Positions 25,897 through 33,371 of a stretch of DNA of 64,000 nt are shown here, piece by piece. The notes beneath the pieces were generated by a model. The model had not been told where the DNA came from, made no database searches, and worked only from the letters and a program-made list of their open reading frames with translations. Position numbers and translations under genes: made by a program. Origin of the DNA: Conexibacter woesei DSM 14684 (GTDB taxonomy: Bacteria; Actinomycetota; Thermoleophilia; Solirubrobacterales; Solirubrobacteraceae); assembly GCF_000025265.1 (NCBI RefSeq), contig NC_013739.1:620001-684000 (forward strand). The letters are read 5' to 3'. Position 1 is the stretch's first letter; each line of letters opens with the position of its first letter.

Positions 25897-26408
25897 TGCT
25901 GTCTGGCGCCTTCGCTTGCTGCGGCGTCGAGTTCGCGGGAGAGCTCGTCGGCGTCGGCGTCGACCTCTCTCTCGATCAGCTTGTCAGCGTGGCTGACCGC
26001 CTGCTCGAACTGCTCGCCGAGTTTCGACTCGCCGATCACGATCACGGCCGCGGTCGCGTTCTCGAGCTGCTCGCCGAGCTCCTTCAGGTCGTGACGCGGG
26101 ATCCCGCGTGAGAAGTGCCCGGCCAGGCCGCCGGCGCCGGCGCCGACGATCGCGCTGCCGAGTACGGCGGGCGGGAACACGAGGCCGACGAGCGCGCCGA
26201 CGCCGGCGCCGGTCCAGGCGCCGTGCTGGGTCGGCTTCTCGGTCTTGGTGACGCGGACCTTGCCGTTCTCGTCCTTGCGGACGACCGCCGAGTCGAACGT
26301 TCCGATCGCACCGGCGGCGTGCAGATCGAAGACGGCCTCGTAGTCGGCCTCGGCCGTCGCGATGTCGCCGTAGACGGCGGCATAGAGGAACACCGGTTTA
26401 CGGGCCAT
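25893..26408 (-). CDS. DUF1269-family (YrvD-like) protein with glycine-zipper segment
   Basis: A 171-residue protein. The start 'MARKPVFLYAAVYGDIATAE' and the Gly/Ala-rich segment 'GAWTGAGVGALVGLVFPPAV' followed by 'LGSAIVGAGAGGLAGHFSRG' match DUF1269, whose members are predicted to associate with membranes and are often stress-induced. An acidic helical tail follows. AAGGAGG lies seven bases upstream of the ATG at 26408. It is first in an operon with a K+ channel and an antiporter, downstream of two copies of a palindromic repeat. Confidence 0.85.
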   Translation of the reverse strand: MARKPVFLYAAVYGDIATAEADYEAVFDLHAAGAIGTFDSAVVRKDENGKVRVTKTEKPTQHGAWTGAGVGALVGLVFPPAVLGSAIVGAGAGGLAGHFSRGIPRHDLKELGEQLENATAAVIVIGESKLGEQFEQAVSHADKLIEREVDADADELSRELDAAASEGARQQ

Positions 26409-26472
26409 TGTGGCCTCCTTCTCGCTGGGAAGAGCGTTTGCACCACGATGGCCGGCCGCTGCGGCCGGGGCA

Positions 26473-26541
26473 TCATCCATCCTGGGTGATCCGCGCTCGC
26501 CTCCAGGCAGCTCGGCGCGACGTTCATCCGATCTGGGTGAT
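26473..26541. promoter_or_regulatory. Two 18-bp palindromic repeats between divergent genes
   Basis: TCATCCATCCTGGGTGAT (26473-26490) and TCATCCGATCTGGGTGAT (26524-26541) match at 15 of 18 positions and lie 51 bp apart. Each is an imperfect palindrome with half-sites ATCAyCC and GGrTGAT. They sit between the DUF1269/K+ channel/antiporter operon on the left and the small DUF7144-like membrane protein on the right, so a shared regulator of an ion- or stress-response set is likely. The protein that binds is unknown. Confidence 0.6.
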
Positions 26542-26596
26542 GCGGGCGGGCCGCGCGCGCTCCTACGTTGTGGAGAACCACGACAGGAGGGGCAAG

Positions 26597-26980
26597 ATGC
26601 GAGGTACAGGTCGAGCGATGTTCGCGGCGATCATGCTCACGATCGTCGGTGCGCTCAACATCATCTACGGGATCGGCGCGTTGGACGACGCGAACATCTT
26701 CGTCAACGACCAGCGCTTCATCCTCACCAACCTCAGCACGCTGGGCTGGGTGCTGATCATCCTGGGCGCCATCCAGCTCACCGGCGGGATCTCGCTGTTC
26801 GCCGGCAACACCTACGGTCGGGTCATCGGGATCATCGGCGGGAGCCTGGGTGCGATCGGGGCGCTGCTGTCGATCGGCGGCTCCTACCCCTGGTGGTCGC
26901 TGGCGATCTTTGCGCTGTGCATCTACATCGTGCACGGCCTCCTCGTCCTCGGTGACGACGAGCGCGCACCAGCGGTCTGA
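26597..26980 (+). CDS. Four-helix membrane protein, DUF7144-like
   Basis: A 127-residue protein with four membrane helices: 'FAAIMLTIVGALNIIYGIGA', 'LGWVLIILGAIQLTGGISLF', 'VIGIIGGSLGAIGALLSIGG' and 'WSLAIFALCIYIVHGLLVLG'. The pattern fits the DUF7144 family common in actinobacteria, which has no known function. AGGAGG lies six to eleven bases before the ATG. It is divergent from the DUF1269 operon, with the palindromic repeats between them. Confidence 0.82.
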   Translation: MRGTGRAMFAAIMLTIVGALNIIYGIGALDDANIFVNDQRFILTNLSTLGWVLIILGAIQLTGGISLFAGNTYGRVIGIIGGSLGAIGALLSIGGSYPWWSLAIFALCIYIVHGLLVLGDDERAPAV

Positions 26981-27414
26981 GCCGTGTCGAGAGAATGCTG
27001 GCGGTGTACACGCTGTACGTCGCGCCGCCGCCACCATGGCAGCACGGCTTGAGCGTGGCGCTCGGGCTCCGGCGCCGCAGCGGCAGAGCCGTCCGTTCCT
27101 GACGCTCAGTCGGTCGTCGCGCGAGCGGTGGGAGCGGTGGGAGCGTCCGCATCGCCTCCCGGGGGTGGCCTGGCAAACTGCCTGCTGCTCACCGCCCGCG
27201 TCGGCGCCAGGCTCGACGCGTCGAGCTGGTCGTGAGGTACCGGCAGGGCGGCTGATCCAGTGCGACAGCAGCTCGCTCGTGGTCATGCGCTCGTGGCCAT
27301 GGGGACAGCCACCCCGCGTCCACTGATCGGTTGATGCGCGGATCCACCTCGCCGGCGCGCGATCGCAGCCGTGCGGGCGATGTGCGGGCGACGGCGCGCC
27401 GACAGACTGGCGGC
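26981..27414. other. 434-base stretch without a supported gene
   Basis: Short frames exist on both strands (for example a 35-codon frame from the ATG at 26994), but none has a ribosome binding site, recognisable domain or consistent codon bias. The stretch must hold the promoter of the ABC exporter operon that starts at 27415; I could not pick a convincing -10/-35 pair. It may be the worn remains of an older gene. Confidence 0.5.
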
Positions 27415-28359
27415 ATGCCAGTCATCGAAGTCGAGCACCTGCGCAAGTACTACGGCGACGTCCATGCCGTCGAGGACGTCTCCTTCTCGGTCGAGCGCGG
27501 GGAGATCTTCGGGATCCTCGGCCGCAACGGCGCCGGCAAGACCACCTCGGTCGAGTGCGTCGCCGGCCTCGCGCAGCGCGACGGCGGGCGGATCGCAGTG
27601 CTCGGACACGACCCGCAGGACGGCGACGTCGCGCTGCGCGAGCGCCTCGGCGTGCAGCTGCAGAGAAACGCGCTGCCGGACAAGCTGCGCGTCGGCGAGG
27701 CGCTCGAGCTCTACGCGTCCTTCTACCGCGAGCCGGCCGACGGCGACGAGCTGCTCGCGCTGCTCGGCCTCGCCGACGTGCGCGACCGTGCCTTCGACGC
27801 GCTCTCGGGCGGTCAGCAGCAGCGGCTGTCGATCGCGCTGGCGCTCGTCGGCAGACCGGAGGTCGCGATCCTCGACGAGCTGACGACCGGCTTGGACCCG
27901 GCCGCGCGGCGCGCGACCTGGGAGCTGATCGGCCGCGTGCGCGATCGCGGCGTGACGATCGTGCTCGTGACGCACTTCATGGAGGAGGCCGAGCGGCTCT
28001 GTGACCGCGTCGCGCTGATCGACGCCGGCCGTGTCGTCGCGCTCGACACGCCCGCCGGGCTCGCTGCGCGCGGCGACCGCGAGCAGCGGATCCGCTTCCG
28101 CCCGGAGCGTCCGGTCGACAGGGCGCTGCTGACGGCGCTGGCGCCGGTGACCTCCGTCGACCGCTTGGTCGGCGGAGAGCTGATCGTCGGCGGTGGCGAC
28201 GGGCTCCTGCTGGCGGTCGTCGCCGCACTTGCCGAGGCGGGGATCGAGCCGCTGGAGCTGCGGCTGGAGCAGTCCTCGCTGGAGGACGCGTTCGTGGCCC
28301 TCACGGGCGCGCAGGACGCGCCCGCCGCGGCGGCCGGGCCGGCGGAGGCGATCGCGTGA
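27415..28359 (+). CDS. ABC exporter ATP-binding subunit (drug/antibiotic type)
   Basis: A 314-residue ATPase. Walker A is 'GILGRNGAGKTT', the signature 'ALSGGQQQRLSIALAL' and Walker B 'VAILDELTTGLDP'; the switch His lies in 'VLVTHFMEEAERL'. The DrrA/CcmA-type C-terminal extension is present. In Walker B the catalytic Glu follows the Asp (DE) as usual. It powers export by the permease that overlaps it (GTGA). The ATG at 27415 precedes 'MPVIEVEHLRKYYGDV'. Confidence 0.94.
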   Translation: MPVIEVEHLRKYYGDVHAVEDVSFSVERGEIFGILGRNGAGKTTSVECVAGLAQRDGGRIAVLGHDPQDGDVALRERLGVQLQRNALPDKLRVGEALELYASFYREPADGDELLALLGLADVRDRAFDALSGGQQQRLSIALALVGRPEVAILDELTTGLDPAARRATWELIGRVRDRGVTIVLVTHFMEEAERLCDRVALIDAGRVVALDTPAGLAARGDREQRIRFRPERPVDRALLTALAPVTSVDRLVGGELIVGGGDGLLLAVVAALAEAGIEPLELRLEQSSLEDAFVALTGAQDAPAAAAGPAEAIA

Positions 28360-29099
28360 GCGCGCTCGCACGCATCACCGCGGTCGAGTGGAAGCTGCTG
28401 CTGCGCGACCCGATCTCGGTCGGCTTCGCGATCGGCCTGCCGGTCGCGCTGCTGCTCGTCTTCGGGCTGCCGGCCGAGAGCCGCGAGCCGAGCGCCGACC
28501 TCGGCGGCGACCGCGCGATCGACACGGTCCTGCCGTCGGGGGCGTTCGTGCTCTCCTTCGGCATGCTCGCCTTCTTCACGCTGCCGTTCAACCTCGCCAG
28601 CTATCGCGAGCGCGGCATCCTGCGCCGGCTCGCGACGACGCCGGTGAGGCCGTCGCTGCTGCTCGTCGCGCAGCTGGTCGTGAACGTCGCGGTCGCGGCG
28701 GTCGCCGGCGTGCTCGTGCTCGCGATCGGTCCGCTCGCGCTCGACATGGCGCTGCCCGCGAACCCGGTCGGCCTGCTGCTCGCGCTCGTGCTCGGCGCCG
28801 CATCGCTGTTCGGCGTCGGGCTGATGCTCGCGGCGCTCGTGCCGCGCACGAGACGGCTGCAGGCGATCGGGCCGCTGATCTACTTCCCGTCGCTGTTCCT
28901 CGCCGGACTGTGGCTGCCAAAGGACGACATGCCGGCTATCCTCGCCACCGTCGGTGATCTCACTCCGCTCAGCGCATTCCGGGAGACGCTCCAGGACGCC
29001 TGGATCGGCGACGCGCTGGACCCGCTGCTGCTGCTCGTCATGGTCGTCTGGGCGCTCGGCAGCGCGTTCGTCGCGGCGCGCACGTTCCGGTGGGAGTGA
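28356..29099 (+). CDS. ABC-2 type exporter permease
   Basis: A 247-residue membrane protein with six helices. The segment 'ASYRERGILRRLATTPVRPS' is the ABC-2 signature that contacts the ATPase. Members export drugs, lipids or antibiotics. The GTG start overlaps the end of the ATPase gene, and a sensor kinase starts three bases after its stop, so exporter and sensor are one operon, as in BceAB-like or antibiotic-sensing modules. Confidence 0.92.
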   Translation: MSALARITAVEWKLLLRDPISVGFAIGLPVALLLVFGLPAESREPSADLGGDRAIDTVLPSGAFVLSFGMLAFFTLPFNLASYRERGILRRLATTPVRPSLLLVAQLVVNVAVAAVAGVLVLAIGPLALDMALPANPVGLLLALVLGAASLFGVGLMLAALVPRTRRLQAIGPLIYFPSLFLAGLWLPKDDMPAILATVGDLTPLSAFRETLQDAWIGDALDPLLLLVMVVWALGSAFVAARTFRWE

Positions 29100-29102
29100 C
29101 GC

Positions 29103-30509
29103 GTGAGCGCCTCGCCGCCGACGCCCGGCTCGCCGGACCCGCCGGAGACCGCGCTCGACGTCTGGGAGCACCGCGAGGAGCGGCTGTTGGACGTGCTGCC
29201 CTACGGCGGGCTGGCGATCGGGGCGCTGCTGACGCTCGTGTTCCCGGACGCGGCGAGGGCCGGCCTCGGCTGGATGCTCGCGCTCGTCGCGGTGGCCGTC
29301 GTCTGGTTGACGCTGCTTCGCACGCCGGCGAACCGGCCGGCGCGGCAGCCGGCGGGTGCCGTGTTCTACGCGGGGCTGGCGGCGCTGATGGCGGCGCTCG
29401 TGCTCGTCAGCCCGCTGTTCGGGTTCTTCGCGTTCGCCGGGTACGGCTTCATCCACGCGCTGCCGGATCGCTGGAAGGTGCTCGGCGTCGCGGCGACGGC
29501 TGCGGTCGCTGGCACCGCGCAGATCGGCGGCTTCCCGCTGGCAGACGGCGTGCCCGTCGCCGGCTGGATCGGGCTGATGCTCGCGAACTTCCTGATCGCC
29601 GGCACGATCATGTTCTTCAGCGTGCTGACCTACGCGCGGCGCGACCAGCGGCGGGAGGCGCTCAGGGAGCTGGCGGAGACGAACCGGCGGCTGGAGGCGA
29701 CGCTGGCCGAGAACGCGGCGCTGCAGGCGCAGCTGGTCGAGCAGGCGCGCGACGCCGGCGTGGTCGAGGAGCGCCAGCGGATGGCACGTGAGATCCACGA
29801 CACGCTCGCGCAGGGGCTGACGGGAATCGTCGCCCAGATCCAGGCGGCCGAGCAGGCCGCCGAGCGGCCGGAGCGCTGGCGGCGCCATCTGCGCACCGCG
29901 GCCCAGCTCGCGCGCGAGAGCCTCGCCGAGGCGCGGCGGTCGGTGCAGGCGGTGCGGCCGGAGGCACTCGAGAACGCGCGCCTGCCCGAGGCGGTGGCCG
30001 AGGTCGCGAGGCGGTGGTCGTCGATCCAGGGCGTCGGCGTGGAGGTCACGACGACCGGCCACCCGCGCCCGCTGCCGACCGAGGTCGAGGTGACGCTGCT
30101 GCGCACGGCGCAGGAAGCGCTGGCGAACGTCGCCAAGCACGCGCGCGCCGGCCGCGTCGGCGTGACGCTGTCGTACATGGAGGACGCGGTGACGCTGGAC
30201 GTGCGCGACGACGGGGTCGGCTTCGCGGTCGGCGCCGCGGCCGGCGACGGCGTCGGGCTCGTCGCGATGCGCCAGCGCGTCGAGGGACTCGGCGGGCGGC
30301 TGGAGATCGAGTCCGAGCCCGGCGGAGGGACGGCGATCTCGGCGAGCGCGCCGACGGTCGACGTGGTCGACGTGGTCGACGTGGTCGACGTCGAGCCGGT
30401 CGTGACGGCGGCGCGCGCGGACGAAGCCGCTCCGGCGCTCGTCGGCGGGCGACCGGCCGCGGCCGACGCGCCCCGGCCACGCCGGTCGATCGGCGGGCCC
30501 GCGCGATGA
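29103..30509 (+). CDS. NarL-type sensor histidine kinase
   Basis: A 468-residue membrane sensor. About five N-terminal helices (residues 30-200) form the sensing part, with little extracellular loop, so it may sense within the membrane or through the exporter. The HisKA_3 phosphoacceptor box is 'MAREIHDTLAQGLTGI', and the ATPase holds 'TAQEALANVAKHARAG' (N box), 'VRDDGVGF' and 'GVGLVAMRQRVEGLGG'. The C-terminal tail after the kinase is disordered and includes a short VDV repeat. It overlaps the response regulator gene (ATGA). Confidence 0.93.
   Translation: MSASPPTPGSPDPPETALDVWEHREERLLDVLPYGGLAIGALLTLVFPDAARAGLGWMLALVAVAVVWLTLLRTPANRPARQPAGAVFYAGLAALMAALVLVSPLFGFFAFAGYGFIHALPDRWKVLGVAATAAVAGTAQIGGFPLADGVPVAGWIGLMLANFLIAGTIMFFSVLTYARRDQRREALRELAETNRRLEATLAENAALQAQLVEQARDAGVVEERQRMAREIHDTLAQGLTGIVAQIQAAEQAAERPERWRRHLRTAAQLARESLAEARRSVQAVRPEALENARLPEAVAEVARRWSSIQGVGVEVTTTGHPRPLPTEVEVTLLRTAQEALANVAKHARAGRVGVTLSYMEDAVTLDVRDDGVGFAVGAAAGDGVGLVAMRQRVEGLGGRLEIESEPGGGTAISASAPTVDVVDVVDVVDVEPVVTAARADEAAPALVGGRPAAADAPRPRRSIGGPAR
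30356..30391 (+). repeat. Four tandem copies of a 9-bp unit in the kinase tail
   Basis: The unit GGTCGACGT is repeated four times exactly, in frame, within the sensor kinase gene and encodes a VDV-type tripeptide repeat after the ATPase domain. Exact repetition of nine bases implies recent slippage. The tail is outside the folded domains, so copy number changes should be tolerated. Confidence 0.9.
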
Positions 30510-31156
30510 GCGCCCGCGTCTCGCTGCTGATCGTCGACGACCACCCGGTCGTGCGCGACGGGCTGCGCGGCATGTTCAACGGCGACGAGCGCTTCGACGT
30601 GCTCGGCGAGGCGGGCGACGGCGCCGAGGCCGTCGAGCGCGCGCAGGCGCTCTCGCCCGACGTCGTGCTGATGGACCTGCGGATGCCCGGGACCGACGGC
30701 GTGACCGCGATCCGCCAGCTCGCGGAGATCGCGCCGCACGTCCACGTGCTCGTGCTGACGACGTACGACACCGACGCCGAGGTGCTGCCGGCGATCGAGG
30801 CGGGCGCGACCGGCTACCTGCTCAAGGACGCGCCACGCGACGAGCTGCTGCGCGCGGTCAGCGCCGCGGCGCGCGGCGAGGCGGTGCTGGCCCCGTCGGT
30901 CGCGACGCGCCTGCTGGGCCGCGTGCGCGCCCCCGACGGCGAGCCGGTGACCGACCGCGAGCGGGAGGTGCTCGCGCTCGTCGCGCAGGGCGCGACCAAC
31001 AGGGAGGCGGCGAGACGCCTCTTCATCAGCGAGGCGACGATCAAGACCCACCTGCTGCACGTCTACGCCAAGCTCGGCGTCAACGACCGTGCAGCCGCCG
31101 TCGCCGCGGCGTACGACCGCGGCCTGCTGCGGCCGGGCGACGGGGCGAGGCGCTAG
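30506..31156 (+). CDS. NarL/LuxR-family response regulator
   Basis: A 216-residue regulator. The receiver domain has the acidic pair in 'LLIVDDHPVVRDG', the phosphoacceptor Asp in 'DVVLMDLRMPGTDG' and the Lys in 'GYLLKDAPRDELL'. The C-terminal LuxR helix-turn-helix reads 'TNREAARRLFISEATIKTHL'. It is the partner of the overlapping sensor kinase and probably activates the exporter operon it belongs to. Confidence 0.95.
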   Translation: MSARVSLLIVDDHPVVRDGLRGMFNGDERFDVLGEAGDGAEAVERAQALSPDVVLMDLRMPGTDGVTAIRQLAEIAPHVHVLVLTTYDTDAEVLPAIEAGATGYLLKDAPRDELLRAVSAAARGEAVLAPSVATRLLGRVRAPDGEPVTDREREVLALVAQGATNREAARRLFISEATIKTHLLHVYAKLGVNDRAAAVAAAYDRGLLRPGDGARR

Positions 31157-31213
31157 CTGCAGGTGCTGAACAGGTTGGTCGCTCGTCACCGGGCGGCGAC
31201 CTGGCGCCGAGGA

Positions 31214-31264
31214 GTAACCGTCGGGTTGCACTGATAGGGGATGATCTGTAACCATGCGGTTACA
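31214..31264. promoter_or_regulatory. Tandem TetR-like operators upstream of the DUF899 gene
   Basis: A perfect inverted repeat, TGTAACC-ATGC-GGTTACA, lies at 31247-31264, and a weaker copy with the same spacing, GTAACC-GTCG-GGTTGC, lies at 31214-31229. Their centres are 34 bp apart. The GTAACC-N4-GGTTAC form is common for TetR-type (and some HxlR-type) repressors. The strong copy ends 25 bases before the DUF899 start codon. No TetR or HxlR gene lies in the window, so the regulator is elsewhere. Confidence 0.65.
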
Positions 31265-31288
31265 CACCTATCCCGGAGGAGTCGGCGC

Positions 31289-32023
31289 ATGACCCAGGAA
31301 CAGAGCCCTCGAGAGGACCCACACGCTCCGACGGGCGCGCATCGCACCGCGACACGTGAGCAGTGGCGCGTCGAGCGGATCGCGCTGCTGCGGCGCGAGA
31401 AGGAGCTGACGCGCATGAGCGACGAGCTCGCGCGCGAGCGTCAGGAGCTGCCGTGGGTCCCTGTCGAGCAGGAGTACGTCTTCGACACGCTCGACGGCCC
31501 CCAGACGCTCGCCGAGCTGTTCGGCGGGCGCTCGCAACTCATCGTCGACCATCTGATGCTCGGCCCGAGGATGACCGCGGCATGCCCGAGCTGCTCGTCG
31601 ATCGCCGACGGCGTCAACGGGGTACACGTCCATCTCGAGAACCACGACGTCGCGTTCGTCGCGGTGTCCCGTGCGCCGCTGGAGCAGATCGAGCGATACC
31701 GCAAGCGGATGGGCTGGTCGTTTCGCTGGGTCTCCTCCCATGACAGCGACTTCAACTTCGACTACGACGTGTCCTCGACCGCCGAGCGGCCGCTGGAGGA
31801 GTACAACTTCGCGCCGCTGGTCGACGAGGAGGACGGCGAGCTGCCCGGCATGAGCGCGTTCGCGCTCGAGAACGGCCAGGTGTTCCACACCTACTCGGCG
31901 TACTCGCGTGGGCTGGACGCGATCTGGGGCGTCTACCCCTGGCTCGACCGCGCGCCGAAGGGTCGCAACGAGCCGATCCACTGGCACCGCCGCCACGACG
32001 AGTACGGCGCGGCCGACGCGTGA
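31289..32023 (+). CDS. DUF899-family thioredoxin-fold protein
   Basis: A 244-residue cytoplasmic protein of the DUF899 family. Hallmarks are 'LPWVPVEQEYVFDTLDGPQT', 'MTAACPSCSSIADGVNGV' (CxxC in thioredoxin-like position), 'GWSFRWVSSHDSDFNFDY' and 'VFHTYSAYSRGLDAIWGVYPW'. The family is widespread and has no proven reaction; a redox role is inferred from the fold. GGAGGAG lies nine bases before the ATG at 31289. Tandem inverted repeats upstream suggest TetR-type induction. Confidence 0.88.
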   Translation: MTQEQSPREDPHAPTGAHRTATREQWRVERIALLRREKELTRMSDELARERQELPWVPVEQEYVFDTLDGPQTLAELFGGRSQLIVDHLMLGPRMTAACPSCSSIADGVNGVHVHLENHDVAFVAVSRAPLEQIERYRKRMGWSFRWVSSHDSDFNFDYDVSSTAERPLEEYNFAPLVDEEDGELPGMSAFALENGQVFHTYSAYSRGLDAIWGVYPWLDRAPKGRNEPIHWHRRHDEYGAADA

Positions 32024-32493
32024 CCGTGCTCGCGCACATCGGCCCAGTGCCGGTCGAGGAGGTCCTGCCGCTGATCGCGCTCGCGAGCAGCGGCGGGCTC
32101 GTTGCCGTCGCGAGCGCTCGCGTGCGCCGCCTCGCGAAACGGCGTCGCCGGCGCGCCCGGACTTCCGAATACCCTGTCACGCTTGAATCTGATCCGTCGC
32201 ATCGAGGCCGGCCAGGGCGAGTTCCTCGTGTTCGCCCTCACCCCGCCGCGTCTCGCGACCGAGCGCGAGCAGGTGCAGGACATCGCCAACACGACGATCG
32301 CCCGCCTTCTCCCGCTCGATCTGGACGGTCTGATCCTCTACGACATCGACGACGAGACCGAGCGCAACCCGGCCGAGCGCCCGTTCCCGTTCATGCCGAC
32401 GCTGGACCCGGCCCACTACCTCGCCGAGCATCTGGCGGCCTGGCCGGCGCCGGTCGTCGTCTACCGCGCGGTCAGCAAGTACGCGCCCGCTGA
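32020..32493 (+). CDS. Doubtful small membrane protein overlapping metF
   Basis: A GTG at 32020 overlaps the DUF899 stop (GTGA). The frame begins 'MTVLAHIGPVPVEEVLPLIA' with one hydrophobic helix and a run of Arg/Lys, a typical short membrane anchor. After about residue 45 it continues in the wrong frame across more than 300 bases of the MetF-like gene, where it is low-complexity Arg/Pro-rich. Either the real product ended near 32172 and the gene is frameshifted, or the frame is not used. The start and the first 45 residues are credible; the rest is not. Confidence 0.3.
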   Translation: MTVLAHIGPVPVEEVLPLIALASSGGLVAVASARVRRLAKRRRRRARTSEYPVTLESDPSHRGRPGRVPRVRPHPAASRDRARAGAGHRQHDDRPPSPARSGRSDPLRHRRRDRAQPGRAPVPVHADAGPGPLPRRASGGLAGAGRRLPRGQQVRAR

Positions 32494-33100
32494 GCTTCGT
32501 TCGTGGCTGACGGCCCAAGACCCAAGACGGGTCATGACCGTGCTGGTCGGCGCACCATCGAGCGCCACCGCCGGTCGGACGTCACTCGCCGACGCCCAAG
32601 CCCTGCGTCGCGACACCAACCCGGCCGTGTCGCTCGGCGGAGTCGCCATCCCCGAGCGTCACACCCGGCGCGAGGACGAGCACCTGCGCCTGCTCGCCAA
32701 ACAGGAGGCGGGCTGCCGATTCTTCGTGACGCAGGTCGTCTACGACGTCAACGCCGCGAAGAACCTCGTCTCCGACTACCACTACGAGTGCCGAGCGCGC
32801 GGCATGCCACCCGTGCCGTTCGTCTTCACGTTCTCGGTCTGCGGGTCGATGAAGACCCTGGAGTTCCTGCGCTGGCTGGGCGTCGACGTCCCGCGCTGGA
32901 TCGAGAACGACCTCGCCCACGCCACCGATCCGCTCGAAGCCTCCTACGAGCAGGCGCTCACCACAGCCACCGAGCTGATGGCCTACTGCCGCACGCTCGG
33001 TGTTCCGTTCGGGATCAACGTCGAGAGCGTGTCGATTCGGCGGGTCGAGATCGAAGCGTCGGTGCGCCTCGCCGAGCAACTGCGAGCGCACCTGCACTAG
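32183..33100 (+). CDS. Divergent methylenetetrahydrofolate-reductase-like protein
   Basis: A 305-residue TIM-barrel protein of the MetF family. Recognisable parts are 'LGGVAIPERHTRREDEHLRL', 'KQEAGCRFFVTQVVYDV' and 'FGINVESVSIRRVEIEASV'. The usual N-terminal FEFFPP motif with the catalytic Glu reads 'FALTPP' here, so the proton donor is not where it normally is. It may be an F420- or FAD-independent variant, or act on another folate-like compound. The start is uncertain: TTG 32183 has TACCCT seven bases upstream (possible leaderless mRNA), and TTG 32102 is further upstream. Confidence 0.7.
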   Translation: MNLIRRIEAGQGEFLVFALTPPRLATEREQVQDIANTTIARLLPLDLDGLILYDIDDETERNPAERPFPFMPTLDPAHYLAEHLAAWPAPVVVYRAVSKYAPAELRSWLTAQDPRRVMTVLVGAPSSATAGRTSLADAQALRRDTNPAVSLGGVAIPERHTRREDEHLRLLAKQEAGCRFFVTQVVYDVNAAKNLVSDYHYECRARGMPPVPFVFTFSVCGSMKTLEFLRWLGVDVPRWIENDLAHATDPLEASYEQALTTATELMAYCRTLGVPFGINVESVSIRRVEIEASVRLAEQLRAHLH

Positions 33101-33371
33101 CTATTTGCCCCGGATGACCTTCGGCGCCAGGCCCCGGGGCGTTGGCGCGCCGCCGCGGCCACCTTGTTGGCATGCAGATCACATCGCCGCATCGTCACCT
33201 CTCTGTCGCGATCTAGGCCGCGACGGTGTGACGACGTCCGTCAACGCGTAGTCGCGTCGTAGGGGCGCGCAGCTCAGGCGACCGTCGACAGCTGCCGCGT
33301 GGCTCGTCCTCGTTCGAGGTCCCGAACGACGCAGGAGCCCAGTCGTCCGCGCGGCCGAAGGCCGGTCACGG

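Noticed and set aside
27189-27446. An 85-codon minus-strand frame before the ABC exporter
   Set aside because: It overlaps the exporter start, has no ribosome site and no domain; the region is listed as unassigned.
30356-30391. Tandem GGTCGACGT array as a regulatory element
   Set aside because: It is in frame inside the kinase tail and matches a protein-level VDV repeat, so slippage in coding DNA is the simpler reading.
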